Below the pieces are notes generated by a model that was given only the letters and a program-made list of their open reading frames with translations, was not told where the DNA came from and did no database searches. A stretch of DNA of 64,000 nt from Paulownia fortunei (taxonomy: Eukaryota > Streptophyta > Magnoliopsida > Lamiales > Paulowniaceae). The stretch is taken from the NCBI GenBank assembly GCA_019321725.1, contig CM033114.1, forward strand, positions 18,642,278-18,706,277, read 5' to 3'. Of this stretch, positions 36,349 through 50,200 are shown in pieces (the first letter of the stretch is position 1; each line of letters opens with the position of its first letter). A program made the translations under genes and the position numbers.

Positions 36349-36998
36349 CTGATGATGCTACTGTGTCACTTGATGTCTAGTAGTTCAGTTGTCTTCATAT
36401 GTAGTGTTGTGCAGTTCCCTTTCGAACTTCAATATCCTTTTGAACTTCAATATTCTTTCTTTAACTTCTTTTGCTATGCTATTTTGGTTGTAAAGCTCTT
36501 TGTACTGTACTGTTTATTTTGGTATGAATCAAAACATATTTAAAATTTTTTGAGTTATTATCATAATTTAGGGTAGAACTTAAAATTGCTTACTTTTCAT
36601 ATAATTTTTTTAATTCCATTAATAGATAGGATAGTTCGATGCTGTTCCTTAAACCAATAGTCATTATTTATCTTTCAATTGATTGTAATGAATTTATTGA
36701 GGGATTCCTTATCCTTTAAAGGGTTAGCTATCAAACTTCTTATATGGTGCGATTCTAATTTAGCGCGGTGTAATGTGATCGAATGGTATCAGTAATTTTC
36801 TAAATTTTATGAACAATTTGCAGTAGAAGATGAAAGCACATGTACCTACCACAGTTTGACTATTCACTATTTTAGGAAAAGATAAAAAATAAAAAGAAAG
36901 AAATAAAGAAAGAAAGAAAACGGATCCTTCTCCTCCCCTTCTTCGCGAGAACTCTGAAAAATTTGCAGAAGGAGAGCACATAAAGGGGTTGATTAACA

Positions 36999-39900
36999 AT
37001 GAAAGGTTTGGGAAGATTGGTGCATCGAGCAGTTCTCCTGAGCAGTAACAATGGCGGATTACTGTCAAAACCCTTCATTTCACAGAACCCCGCTAGGGGA
37101 ATATACGTGTTTTGTCGGCTCCTTTTCTCTTCTTCTTCTTCTTCAAGTGGCTTCTCCGATTTAACCTTGTTGAAGTCTTCTTTACGCCTCTCCGAATGGA
37201 ACAATTTCCAAGGTCTACTCAGAAATCCGGCTCGAATGTTGTTATTGTTGCATTTAATTCGATTGTTATGAATTTGAATGGTAGGGTTTCTGAGTAATTC
37301 TTACACGAATTCCATGAACTTTTTATTTCTTTATATTTATCAATTCTTGGCATCGCATTCTGGAGATCTTATCACAAAATTCTGCAGGATGAAAAATAGT
37401 TCGAACAATTTTTTATTTATGTTCTATTTATTTACTACTTTTTTCCCTGAATTACCAGCTATTTTTTTTTTTTTTGTCAATGTGAATAATGAGTTTTCTT
37501 ATGTGCGTTATCTTTTACTGATTTAAGAGCACAAATGTTTACTGGTATAATAAAAACTACCGAATGTGGAAATCGATTTTGGTTGTTCTTTAATATGTAC
37601 GTGGAAATGCAAAGTTTGTATTTATAACAATATCCGAACTTTTGCTATGGACAGGGCAGAGGAGGAGCATGTTTATCCAAACACAGTCAACTCCTAATCC
37701 TGCTTCTCTCATGTTCTATCCTGGTAAGACAGTAATGGAGACAGGGAGTGCAGACTTTCCTAATGCACGTTCTGCTATGAGTTCGCCGCTGGCAAAGACT
37801 CTGTTTGGAATTGATGGTGGGCATTCCTATTCCCACTTTTCCCAATGATATGCTTAGGTGTAGAAATTTCTGTCATTATATGTCTTCTGGCTGATGAAAT
37901 TGTCTACAATATTCCTTTTTATCTGCTTTGTTTGTTTGAGGTTCTGATCATTTTAAAGACATGAAAATCAATTAGGACTGCTGTTTTTGTAAGCAAATTA
38001 GTGATGATTGCAATTGCTTGTAATTTTTTAAGTTCTTTTTCAATGGGTATTATTTTCTGAACAGTTATTGAGCTCATATAGACGACAGAATCTCATACGA
38101 GTGGCAATGATTATCAATATAAACGGTATTCAGGAGAAAGTTGTATAATAAGCAGAACTTTTCTTTTTCTTGTTTCTTCTACTTGTTCCTCTTTTTCCCT
38201 TTGGGCTGAGTTGATGAATGACTACTTTGAAAAGTACCTTATATATCCCCCAATGTCTTATTTTTCCATTAAAAGTTCATGAATTATGAGTTTGTTTGCA
38301 TTGTAACAAAATGAGTCCATTAGCCTTTGATGATGATTTGATGCTAAGATGCTCCAGTAACTTCAATTAGTGGATTTCTATCTTGATTTCAGCTTAATAA
38401 AATGGGAAGGATACATTTATCTATAAAGCATGAGCTTGAAATTCAAGTGTGTTATGTTATATTCTTTAAGAAAGATAGAGAGAGAAGAGTGGATGGGCTA
38501 AATGTGTAGTGGTTCCTTGGAGAGAGCCATTTGTATTCTGAACTTGGCTTCAATTATATGTTAATTTTGAATTGATTTTCAAAACTCTTGACTTCAACTT
38601 TCCCTATTTGACATTCAAATTTAATTTCAAATAATGAATGTAGTGGTTGGTCTTGGGAGGGCAGAGCTTTTGGTGTCCCTTCCAGGCAAGAATTGGGACC
38701 TCACAATCACTAGCCAATAGGCTTTTCTCTCATGCCTTTCTTCATTCATGGTTCGATATTCTGGTGTCCTAGGCGTTACTACAATAGTACATGGGGAAAT
38801 CTTTACCTTTTCCTTTTCTATATTTGGTTTTGTTTACATTCAGATACATTTTTAAGCATGGTATTGGGCCTCAAAATTGTATCTACAAACGTTTTTGTTT
38901 TCAAATCTGAATTTGTTGGTGATTCACAGTGTGCTGCCAAATATAGTGTTGATGGTATCCTGTTAGGAATGTAGAGACAACCGCACATTATTTCTTTACT
39001 CGTCTAAAGCTGGAGTTTTCATGGCTCACAAATTCCTTCTGCTGATTTTACCACTGTTTAATTATCTTTTACATGGATTTGGGAAGGTTGTTGAAAGAGA
39101 TTTCCATAGATCTGACACAGCAAAGAACATAGATACTCCACCAAACTACTGGTAGTGGGCTAGCTAAGAAACAGAAGAATCCTATTGAAAGTAGAAGTAG
39201 GAAGACAAGGTGAATCTAGTGATATCTGTCCTCTACATAAGATTCTATGGTTGATACTCTTGAAATCTCAATGGATTAGAAAGTTAATAATGTGAAAACT
39301 GAAATGATGGGAGGTTGTTAGAGTGATATGAAGATGCCATCTTGGAGATTTTTGGGAGAGTAAATAGGTTCTTTGGGATAATTGGTCACTGGTACCTTGG
39401 TTACTCAGCAATGAGATCCCAGATATCAGCAATAGGAACCCAGATCATTGGCAATGGAGTGGCCTTGGATTGTAAACGATTTGGGTAATCTCCATTTTTA
39501 CCAACATTTATCAATTTCTCTATCTTTGATGATTGGTTTTTGTTAACTTTGTAATAGATAGAAATAATTGACGTAAGCTCTTATCTCCAAATTTTCACTT
39601 TATCTTAGTATGGACAGAATGCATAATCTCTATAAGCAGCTGTGCCTATCAATGCAGGTATGGAGGTGTTGGAGAGTGCTCTACAAACCATGTGGTCCCA
39701 ACAGTGATAGGATGATGACACTGCTAATGCATATTCCAAACTTGTGCTTCTAGCCCTATAACTGGGGGATGCATCATTTGGTCCCATTGAATATTAGTTC
39801 CATCACATTTGGTTCCATGATGCAGATAGCTGCATACATGTAGGTAAATTCAGCTCTATTGTGCGAACTTAAATCAAGCCACATGAATGTCAAGTGATCT

Positions 39901-42248
39901 TTAGCTGTTTACTCTCTCTCTCTCTAAGTCTATCCACTTTGAAAACCAATAATGCTGGGAAACAGAAAGAACAACTACTTCCAGTAAGTCTGATAACCTG
40001 TAGCGATATCATAAGCCCTTCTCTTTTTCTACAGGTATAAAACTCAATCATGCTCCAGGATAGTTGTATTTCGTACCATGAGTTTCTTGTGTCATATTTT
40101 ATTTAACTCCATGAATCCCTCTTGCTTTAGTGTTAGTTTTTACCTCTATGCTCAACTCTTAGGCTCCTTTTGGTACGAGGAGAAGGCCTTGGGTGTGTTT
40201 ACTATATATATATGCATATCTGTATGTGTGTGGGTGTTCATTCCTTTCCAATTATTTCGCTTGACTGAATCAAACACCACAACAGAAAAAAATCTTTCCA
40301 TTGTTGCTTTAGTTTAAGAGGGTATCCAAACATAAGAATAGAAAAGGCCTTTCCATTCCTTCCACCTGGAAAGGCCTTTCTCTACCCCAAATTGGGTCTT
40401 ACTTCCACCTATTAAATTCAGTACTTTTTTGAGTTTGAATAGTCAAATGATCAACATGACCTTTTTCCTTGCCTAATATATATATATCCTGTTTAGAAAT
40501 TTTTTTTACCAACCTGTTACACCTTTGCTGTCAGAGACCATAGCATCGAAGAATTTTGAGGGGAATGCAGGTAATCTGCCACTGGCAAAAGAGTTTGCAG
40601 ATTTAGTTGTCAATGTTTCTTGTAAAACAGGAGATAGCTACTGGGCTTTGAAGCTTGTGCTACTAACAGATAGAAGACTGAACTTTTATTGCCTTATAAT
40701 TCTACTGCTAATTTCTCGACTCAGGCATGTAATGAAATCTGAAGTCTAAGACTAGCTAGAACTGCTGGCTAACTTCTTTGAAAATTTGGAGAGTAAAAAG
40801 TCTTGTACTTGAGGCACAGTTCTTATATTTTGCTTATGGGCTGATTCTCGTGGATCAAATCAGTATGACATAAGTTTGGGGTAAATAATGACGATGAATA
40901 AGTTGGAGAACGTGGCCGTAAACACGTAAACGCATTAAGGCTGTCAAGCTGGAATTTCCCATCCAGATGACAACTCGAGCAGCATGACTTTTGTGTGGCA
41001 TAATTACATCAGTTCTGTATGACTGAGCTCAACTTTCCTGATTATGCATGATAGTTTTTTTAGATCTTAGGACAAAAAGTGATGAAATCATATTCAGTGG
41101 GACCAAAAGTAGCACCTTCTAAGTTCTACCCCTTTGAGTTATGGGGTCAAAAATACAAAGTTCCCTTGCAGCTTGATGTTATATGGGAGAACAGAGTGGT
41201 GACAAAATGGGATTGTCGGGAAAAAAGTTAAGATGAATCATGGATGTGAATTTAGAAGTGAAAGCTCCATCATGCATAAGGGACGTTAATGTCAAGAGTA
41301 CCAGAAAGAAGTTTGCGAATGTTAAGAATTTGTGTTGCATACTTGAGACCAGTTTGATTATTTGTATTACACCCTATTCTTTTAATATCCACTTTGCAAA
41401 TGTGAAGAATTTATGTTGCATACTTGAGACCAGCTTGATTATTTGTATTACAGCCTATTCTTTTAATATCCTGCATGGTATATAATATTGAGTGGTATTG
41501 CATTGACACTTGAAAGGAGAATGTCGTAAAGAACTCAATGAAGAAAACAATAATTTTGACATGGGGTTTTGAGTAGTGAGCCCATGTTGTATCTAATATT
41601 TATTTTCATCTTATCTCACTATTATGAAAATGTTCCAAGAATGTCTTTTTCATTGCAGTTGTCTGTGGTATCATTTGTTTGAGCTACTGTCTCATGTGAT
41701 AAATTATATTAGCATTTCATTACCTTGCCTGATTTTCATGTCAATGATTCATTTAAACCTATCTGACCTAATTTTATGCTGGTACAGGAATTACCAGGGT
41801 CTTCTTTGGATCAGATTTCATAACCGTGACAAAGTCAGAGGAAATTTCATGGGATTTGCTGAAACCTCAAATCTTTGCAGCAATCATGGATTTCTATTCC
41901 TCTGGGCTGCCATTGATCTTGGATTCAACCACTGCAGCTTCCATGGACACAGCTATCCACGAAGATGATTCAGAAACTGTTGCCATGATCAAAGAACTGT
42001 TAGAGACTCGTATCCGTCCAGCAGTGCAAGATGATGGTGGAGATATTGAATATGTCGGATTCGATCCAGACACTGGAATAGTTAAACTAAGAATGCAAGG
42101 AGCCTGCAGTGGATGCCCTAGCTCATCTGTCACTCTGAAATCTGGCATAGAGAATATGCTAATGCATTATGTGCCAGAGGTCAAAGGTGTGGAACAAGAA
42201 TTTGATGCTGAAGAAGACGCGGCACTAACTGGAGCACCACATGAGTAA
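36999..42248 (+). CDS. NFU iron-sulfur scaffold protein, mitochondrial (NFU4/NFU5-like)
   Basis: This protein delivers assembled [4Fe-4S] clusters to mitochondrial enzymes. Three exons join in frame: 36999-37212, 37655-37816 and 41788-42248, encoding 278 residues. Residues 1-75 are Arg/Ser/Leu-rich without acidic clusters, like a mitochondrial presequence. The Nfu N-terminal domain spans about 77-170 ([29 protein letters not shown]). The NifU-like C-terminal domain spans about 185-262 ([19 protein letters not shown]), with the cluster-binding Cys232-x-x-Cys235 in GACSGCPSS. Length fits Arabidopsis NFU4/5 (about 275-283). The start is the ATG opening the presequence. Intron 2 is 4.0 kb and contains an 81-bp tandem duplication. 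All key residues are intact. Confidence 0.95.
41312..41472. repeat. 81-bp tandem duplication in NFU intron 2
   Basis: TTTGCGAATGTTAAGAATTTG at 41312 is repeated as TTTGCAAATGTGAAGAATTTA at 41393. Each is followed by near-identical sequence through TTCTTTTAATATCC. A handful of mismatches separate the copies. Confidence 0.85.
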
Positions 42249-42411
42249 GTGACAACTTTCCCGCATTGCTCCAGTAACTGAGAGTTCGGAGAAAGGACAT
42301 TTCATTAAGTCTTAAAAGTCATAAATGTGAAGGGTGATTTGTTTCATGCATCTTATCCTTTAATTTTGTTTCTTTTTGTAGTCTTACCCTAGCTGCATTG
42401 TAATGATTATT

Positions 42412-42417
42412 AATAAA
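42412..42417 (+). terminator. Candidate poly(A) signal of the NFU gene
   Basis: AATAAA is 164 bp after the stop codon, in a T-rich 3' untranslated context. Confidence 0.5.
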
Positions 42418-43096
42418 TTAGCTTTTTGAAAACTGTGGACTTCCAGAGTTTTGCTCGAACATTTTGACTAATAACTTTTGTACGTATCTTTTCTCTTTAG
42501 CTGAATTTTATATGTTCTTTTCCATTTCAAAAAAATTAAGCTCGAGTCCGATTTTGTCTACCCTAATTGGTTTAAGGTAAAATTTCATGTCACGTAGGTC
42601 TATGCATTGAATATGCACTGAATATGAATATGCTGATGTCATAATGTGAAAAGATCTTGAAAATCTAAGTTATTGAAAAGTAGTGTTTAATCATTGAAAT
42701 GATGTTATAGTGAATTTTTTTATTTTTTATTTTTTGAAATGGATCTAATGTTTATATATCATTTTCTTTTCTGCCAAATTAAAATTTAGGTTTCTTACAT
42801 ATCTCAAATTGTTCGTATTTTATTTAAGCTAGTAAACAAAAAGGATACCTAAACCCCTGCCAAGTTAATGGTGGTTCACTCGTGTATGATAAAAATGATC
42901 AAGAAAACTAGAACATTATACAAAACTATAAAAAGAGTTCTCATCTCTTTACTTTTGTTCCAAAAACATTACTTTGTTTTTTCTATTTTCTCCAAATTTT
43001 CAATTATCAAAAGCTTATAAAAAGGTTGTAAATAGAAAACTATTTCATAACATGTGTGGATTACAGTACACTCAAAATTTGGGTTTTGGGGCACAG

Positions 43097-43209
43097 TGAT
43101 AGAAATGAGGGGCGTTTTAAGCATACGATGACAGAAATGAGGGGCGTTTTAAGCATACGATGATAGAAATGAGGGGCGTTTTAAGCATATGATGATAGAA
43201 ATGAGGGCT
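43097..43209. repeat. 32-bp tandem repeat, about 3.5 copies
   Basis: AGAAATGAGGGGCGTTTTAAGCATACGATG recurs with a strict 32-bp period (AGAAATGAGG at 43101, 43133, 43165 and 43197). The units are nearly identical, and the last stops after GAGGG. There are no unique spacers, so it is not a CRISPR-like array. Confidence 0.9.
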
Positions 43210-43228
43210 CTGGGATTTATTGATGTTG

Positions 43229-43530
43229 ATGTTGAAATGTGATTCAATCACATAATAAATCAAGAATTTTTTTATTTTTTATTTTTTTTGTTGAACCAAT
43301 CACATGATAAATTAAGAATTGTGTTTTTTTTTTTTTAAATTCAAACCCTAAACATTGGAAAAAAGGGTGATGTTGAAATGTGAACCAATCACATGATAAA
43401 TTAAGAATTTTGAACCATTCACAAGATAAACTTTAGAGATTTTTTTTTTTGTTTTAAAATTCAAACTCTATACATTGAGAAAAATGACTGATCTTGAAAT
43501 GTGAATTAATCACATGATAAACTTATTTTT
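43229..43530. repeat. Degenerate direct repeats of about 115 bp
   Basis: The block TGTTGAAATGTGAACCAATCACATGATAAA and its variants occur near 43230, 43289 (partial), 43370, 43410 (partial) and 43491. They are separated by T-runs and a shared ATTCAAACCCTAAACATTG-like block. It begins directly after the 32-bp array, suggesting serial local duplication. Confidence 0.7.
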
Positions 43531-44708
43531 TTATAAATTCGAACCTGAACATTGAAAAAGAGGAGAAGGTGAGGACTCAAATCCTCACCTCGTCTATAAG
43601 AGATATGCGAATATCACCACTCCTACTCCTTGTGAGTGTTGGCCATGACCGAACGGAATATTAAAACAATTATTGAGTTAAATAGACTCTTATCTCCCTT
43701 ATATCATTTAGCTTTTATTTGAGTTCAGCAAAATTGAATTTGTACAAAGCTAAATTTTAATTTGACTCAATCAATTATAAGTTGATTTTGATCGTTTATA
43801 TTTGGACCTAAAATATGCTTGACTCATTTAGATTATAAATCATTAGATTTAATTTTGAATTATTGATTTTGGCATTTGCCAAGTTGAGATTGACAAGCAT
43901 AACATGATGAAATAACAATAATACCATAATATATATATATATATATATGCATATATACACACACACACACACTCCATAGTAAAAAATATATATACTATTA
44001 ATTTTATCCAACAATTTCTCATAGCATACACTTCTATCACAATAATAAATTCTAAATCTTTCATATTTATTTTCACATACCATTTTGCATGTCGATTGAG
44101 TGCACAAATTATAAAAAAAAAAAAGTTTCATGAAAAACAAACAAACAAACAAAATTCTTCTAAACAAATGCTCATTGAACATAAATTTCCAACACTTATA
44201 CATTGTCTCAATGAGGGTACATTAATAGAATGTTGATAAAAATTCTTCAGCATAAATCTTAAAATACATTTGTGAAGTGTATGTAAAGAAAAAAAAAATG
44301 ATTTGCTTGCTATTAATAAGGAAAAATAAAAACATCCTCAATTTTCTATAAAATGTTTTAAACTGTTGTTGTATTTACCAATAAAAAAAATTTCATTTTT
44401 CATAAGATTTATGGTCAAAAGAATTACACTTAGAAATATTGTTATTAAATTTGCATTTGTCAAACAAATCTTTAATTTTTTATTATCCACGTCGGCAAAC
44501 TGAATTTTATCCAAGTGACACATAATTTTATTTAGAATATTCAAGAGATTAAGTTGGAAAAATAAGAAAATGAAACACATATTGGGGAGTGAAGAATCAA
44601 ATTAATTATTAACAGTACAATAGCTTAAAAAAAAAAACAATATGTAGAGAAACTGTGTATGATTATATATTAATGAATTAAATAGAAATGGTCAATTAGA
44701 AGAATAAA

Positions 44709-45391
44709 ATTGCATTTTTGGTCCCTTATGACAGGAAGGTCAGCATATGTAGTCCCAAATCTTATGGGCTTGACACATTTAGTCCCAATTTTTTAATTTT
44801 TGTTCATATTTGGTACCCTAGTATTTCTTTTTCATCCTTTGCTCTCTTTTTTTATTCCTATTTTATGATATCATCCATTTTTATTTTTTTTCTTTTTCCT
44901 TTCTATTTCTTTCCATTTTCCCCATATTTCTTTCTTTTTCCTTCCGACTTCTTTTCTCTATCTTTCTATATTTTAGCTGACCTAATATATGTTGGTTAGC
45001 AAAAATTTAAATCGAACTATATAGTTATCCTTTCAAATTGGTTTGTGTTGGTCGGGTACAAGTTATTTAGTGGTCGGATTGTTGGTTCAGTAAATTTGAA
45101 TTATATTTCATTGTATTTAAATTTATTTGTAGTTGTAATTTAAATATATAATAATAAATAAAAAATAAAGACTATTACTTTTAATTGCATTAGCACAACT
45201 AATAATAATAAAAGAAGAAACAGATGGACAAAAAGAGAGGCAAGTGATTGTCATTAAACAAAACTAAACCTTTTTAACGTGCAGTGAGAAAAGGACTAAA
45301 ACTGTACGAAAATTTGAAAATTGGGACTAAAAGTGTGGAGCCTGTAGAACTTGGGACTAAATATACTAATTTTAGGGTGACCATGATACAC
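44709..45391. mobile_element. Probable non-autonomous TIR element (TTTAGTCCC family)
   Basis: The left arm has TAGTCCCAAATCTTATGGGCTT...ACATTTAGTCCCAATTTT (44750-44795). The reverse complement of the right arm (about 45315-45372) reads TAGTCCCAAGTTCTACAGGCTCC...ACTTTTAGTCCCAATTTT. The arms are matched, inverted and lie at the two ends of a 0.7-kb AT-rich interior without a transposase. Exact ends and target duplication are not resolved. A single related arm is seen at about 54715-54850. Confidence 0.55.
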
Positions 45392-47154
45392 TTTTTTTTG
45401 TTTTCGTTTTTTTTTAACTAATTTCAAATGAAATTATCATGTATTTTTTTGTCAAAAAGCAAATTGAAATTGTTATTTTGTACATTAAAATCGAATATGT
45501 GTTGTGGCAGTTTTGTACTTTTAAATTAATTTGCTCTAAAAATTCAATAAAATAAATCCAATTTATTATATATGCGTTCTTCCATAACATGAACAATCTT
45601 AAAGTTTTATACCATATAAAATAATTGAAAGAAATATTCTTAATTTTTTTTAAAATATAATTATATTATTATTTTTATCAAATGATATGTTTTGAGTGAA
45701 ATGAAAAGTTTGATAGTAAAGACAGACTTGAATGATATTTTGTCAATTTTATAAAATAGTATCTTTAATATATTATTATATTATTATTTTTGTTGGTTAA
45801 TTTTCTTCATATTCTAATATTTAAAAAGAGAAATTTATTCATAAACTATAAAACTACTACAAAAAAGTGAAAAACTGAAAAATAAACAGAAAAAAGATTG
45901 AAAAATAAACAGAAAAGACTGGAAAATAAACAAAAAAGGCTGAAAAACTATATATGTCAATGCTTCTAAAAGGACAACAGGAAGAACAAGTTGCCGGTTC
46001 CAAGAAAAACCTTCTGAAAAAAGAAGTTGCCGGTTCTTTTGCATCAATCCTGCGGTTCAGAGTTCAGACCGTAAGAATTTCTTTCCCAACTCTTTAAAAA
46101 GAGAGATAAATAGTAACTAATCGTATGCAGTGGGTGCATGTTGCCGAGAATTTTATTTGACTAAAAATAAAATATTTAGTACAATATTCATGCAATTAAA
46201 ATTTATTAAAAATCATGTTTTATGTAATTAAAATTTTAGTTGAGTGTCGTTATAAAAGATTGTGAGTCGACTCGAAAGTTATAAGTACATTTTTTCAAGC
46301 ACAAAAATATTGAGTTGGCTTAAACTCAATCAAAATAGTTCTTTTACTAATTAAATTAGGATCTTATTCTATATTTAATTAAAATTAGCAAGACACAAAG
46401 AACTGAGTTTTTGAATTGATTTTCATAGACGTAAAGAAATTCATATATACTACTAAATTTAATATTATTATATAAATATGAATATAAAATGTAGAACATT
46501 GATGTTTGTGATAGATTACGGAGATTTATTTTTTAAATATTTATTGAGAATTTATTTATAATTTTAGAAGAATACAGATTCTCTTAATAAATCTATACTT
46601 ACAAACAAATATTATAAATTTAATATATATCATTAATAAAAAAATATTTTTTCCAACTCAAAAGAAAAAAAAAGGAAAAACCATCACATAGAGAATGTAT
46701 AATTTAAAGTTGTGTCTTAATCCTATCCCCAACCCTATTTACTTTCTTCAATTTTTAAGGAACAGTCAGACGCCTCATGCAAGCCATTGATATTGCACAC
46801 GCCCATCGACAGCGGGCACGCTCAAACACTGTGCCCCACTCGCTCAAACCTGCTGCCCCTGCACCCTGTGGCCTGCCCAACCCATTGTACAATCAACTGA
46901 GGACAAAGTACAACTCTACAAAGCTTCTTTCAAAGAAAAATATTCAAGCTACTCTATTCGTTGAAAGTTCCATTCTTGCACGACACACGCACGTATACAA
47001 ATTACATCACCATACGTCTGCTCCCACCTTCATTACTTCAAACTAGTCCTTTCAAGTTTCAACTACCCTCTTTACTACCAACCCATGTTTTATCTACAGT
47101 TGAAATAAATACCTCTGCAGAGACACACACAGATACTATATGTTTCTGCTGTAC

Positions 47155-47250
47155 TATATATATAGAGAGAGAAGTTTGTAGATATTGATCAAGAATTGGA
47201 GTAGGTGAGAGAGAGAGAAAGAAGAAAAGTTGGGATCTTGTTGAAGATTG
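47155..47250 (+). promoter_or_regulatory. TATA-like box and leader of the MFS gene
   Basis: A TATATATATA run at 47155-47164 is followed by GA-rich leader sequence to the ATG at 47251. Spacing suggests transcription begins around 47185-47195. Downstream GA repeats (47165-47172, 47207-47220) are common in plant leaders. Confidence 0.4.
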
Positions 47251-50200
47251 ATGGTGGGGTGGTGGTGGGAGAGCATGAGGGAGCTTAGGCCACTAGTGCA
47301 CCTGCTGTTGCCACTGTGTGTGCACTGGGTTGCTGAAGAGATGACTGTTTCTGTGCTGGTTGATGTCACCACTAATGCTCTTTGTCCGGGCCACAAGACT
47401 TGCCCTCAAGCCATCTACATCAATGGCATCCAGCAAACTGTCAGTTTATCTCCTCCCCTCTCTCTCTCTCTCTTTACATATATCATACATAGACACACAA
47501 CATTTGTTCGATTCCATGACCACTTCATCGAAAGTTTGGATTGTCGAAGTTTGACTTTTTTGAACCTGAATTGTCCCTAGTTCCATATGGGATTTTGAAA
47601 TTTTTTGTATTAGAGTTTTTCTTTATTGGATAGACATGGTGAAAGAGGTGTATATTTTACTTTCTTGGTTGGGGTTTATTAACACTGATTTTTTGTTTTT
47701 CTTTTTTGACTCATATGGGGATGTTTGGAGTCTGTGCTTTGTCTTTCTTAAGTGTCTGATCCTGAATTCTTGATCTTAGAAGAATTTCTTTGGGTTTTTT
47801 AGAGGATGCCTGATTTTGGGTCCAGCTGTACTTAAACAAATTCAAGTGGAAAGAGTAAGAGTGCAAGTTTGCCTTTTAATAGGTTATAATTTGCATTCAG
47901 GGCTCAAATATGAAGTTGATATTTTGTATATACTTAAGTAAGAAAAATTCCTAGAGATTAGCTTTTGATTATGGTAGTGTCTACTTCTAGAGCCGATCAT
48001 AAAATTATCCCACTTTGACTTGTATGACACTGATGTCTTTATTTTAATAAGCTTATTCAGTTTTTTTTTTTGCTTATTCAGTTTTTTTTTTAAGTGAAGT
48101 GCAGATTATGTAAGAAAGTGTCGATTAGTTGGCTCTCTCTCCATTTGTGTAATTACTTCAAAACCTTCTTCATTCATTTTAAAGTTCACTTAAACTATTG
48201 GTTTTGATGACCGGAATAAGCATCTCTTGGGGGTTAATTTCCTTGTGAAATCACTACATGACAGTGATAAACATGTCCAAGACACAGTGACATAGTACTA
48301 TAATCCCTCATGTTTTGTTAGAAAAAGAGCAAGTTATTGTGGGGATTTGCACCAATCAAGATGCTGCAGTGAACATCACTTTAGCTTACGGAGAGAGAAA
48401 AATATCTGTTATCAATAATGGAGAATTCTTGAGATCTTTTCTTTCAATTTTTTGTGGTTCAAATTTGTCAAGCAGATGTGCCAGTATGACTATGTTTCTT
48501 ATTGAGTTTTATTACAACAGCCACAATTATCTATCTCTATAAATGCTTTGAGTCAACATCTGTATGTCATTTCCTTATAAAATTTGTGCTTGAGTCCTCT
48601 CCTGGACTTTAAAAAGTTAGATTTTTGGGCTGTTTAGATGCATGAACTTTTTCTTCTATTGGAGTGATAAAAGTTAAATCAGGTACAGAAACAAATTGGC
48701 TGAACCAGATAAGAAATTATTTAGCAGGCAGGACTTAAGTCACAACATATGCAAGTAAAATGGCCCACCTTTCAAATAGCATATCACAATCTGTGTCTTC
48801 AGTAAAGGCAATTTATTGTAGACGTCATGATCATTGATGTCTATTTGCTTCTTTTTCCCTCAATGTCCTTGTTGTTTTTCGATTCGATTTCTCATGTGAT
48901 TTTTATTTCAGTGCTTTGAAAGAAGATGTAGGCTTTTCATATATTGGGTATGTAGACTTTAGACGAATATTATCACAATGCAGTAATTTAAGATAGGAAT
49001 TAAAGGCTAAGGACAATAATTGAAAAGGGCTGCTGCATTCAGAGATTTTTATTGCTGACCGCTGAGGGGTGGCATGGAGTGAGACAGTGATCACGGAGTA
49101 GTGTGGTTAAGGCTATATTTGACTTTCATGAAGCAGTACAGACCCATAATATACTATTCCTCTTTATTGAAGTAACTAATATATAGCTGTAGAGGGCTTG
49201 CATGAAAAATGAACCTTCGAAGGATAGTTAGTCCAAAAATCAAAGAAATATTATTGTTCTAAAGCATACAAGAATGAAAAGAGTACTTGGTTATTACATC
49301 TATACCATTTTCCACCACTGTTTACTGCATTGATTTCTTTCCTCTTAAGCTTAAGCCTGTGTTTGTGCTTGTAGGTTGTTGGAATATTCAAGATGATAGT
49401 TCTTCCACTCTTAGGTCAGCTGGCTGATGAGTATGGGCGTAAACCATTGCTTCTTCTCACTGTATCGACAACTATTGTTCCTTTCAGTATGTTTCTTCGG
49501 ACATCTTTATTCTCTGCAGAAACTTTTTTTAAAAGATCAAGACGTGGACTCTATGTAATGCCTTTTCTTCATATTTCCTTTCAAAATAGCTCAGGAAATG
49601 GCAGGAAATGGCTGTGAAAATGCATTCTTTAGGGTCATGAACTTTGCTAATAGAATTCGAGACTAAAAGATGCCCTTATTCCTATTTGGGTATTAAATGA
49701 GATCACCCTTACACAACAATTAAGACGTGCTGACTGAAAGATATCCCTTCCTATGTTCAATCCTAGCTTTTTAAATTTGGATCATTCAGGTGTGACGCTT
49801 AGAATGATTTACCCCACCAAAGGTTCAATAAATGCTGAAATAGACATTTATAGTAGGTATTTCGATTTCACCATTTTGTCTCACTAGTCTGTGGTGCCTG
49901 TCTAGGCCCTGAAAGATGCTAAGGACATGAATTGTGGAGATCATGTGCTTCAACATCATTAATATTGTAAATTTTTATTGTTTAAATGCATATTTTGTCT
50001 TAATATTATCATCTTTTTCAGCTTTACTTGCCATCGATCAATCGAAAGGATCTGTATATGCTTATTATGCAATCCGGACCATTTCTTATATCATTAGCCA
50101 GGGGAGCATTTTCTGCATTTCTGTCGCTTATGCCGTAAGTTCATTCATTGCTGTTATCACTGGACACGACTTGGAGGCATAAGAACTAGATTTACCAACT

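Larger units (their letters stand above)
42430..47150. other. Repeat-rich intergenic region between the NFU and MFS genes
   Basis: No gene is recognisable apart from the repeats listed separately. Contents include an (AT)n-(AC)n microsatellite at 43929-43972, a CT-rich tract at about 44810-44960 and a degenerate 22-23-bp tandem repeat (GAAAAATAAACAGAAAA units) at about 45872-45946. A GC-richer patch lies at 46770-46880 with no recognisable coding content. Confidence 0.5.

Noticed and set aside
40525..40749. Open frame inside NFU intron 2
   Set aside because: No family similarity, and the direct exon 2-exon 3 join restores the continuous Nfu domain.
43097..43209. 32-bp repeat array as a CRISPR-like locus
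   Set aside because: Repeats abut without spacers, and the genome is a plant nuclear one.
43808..44203. 131-codon minus-strand open frame
   Set aside because: It is largely a translation of AT/AC microsatellite and low-complexity AT-rich DNA.
46777..47046. Open frame of 89 codons in a GC-richer patch before the MFS gene
   Set aside because: No recognisable domain and only a promoter-like position; composition alone is weak evidence.
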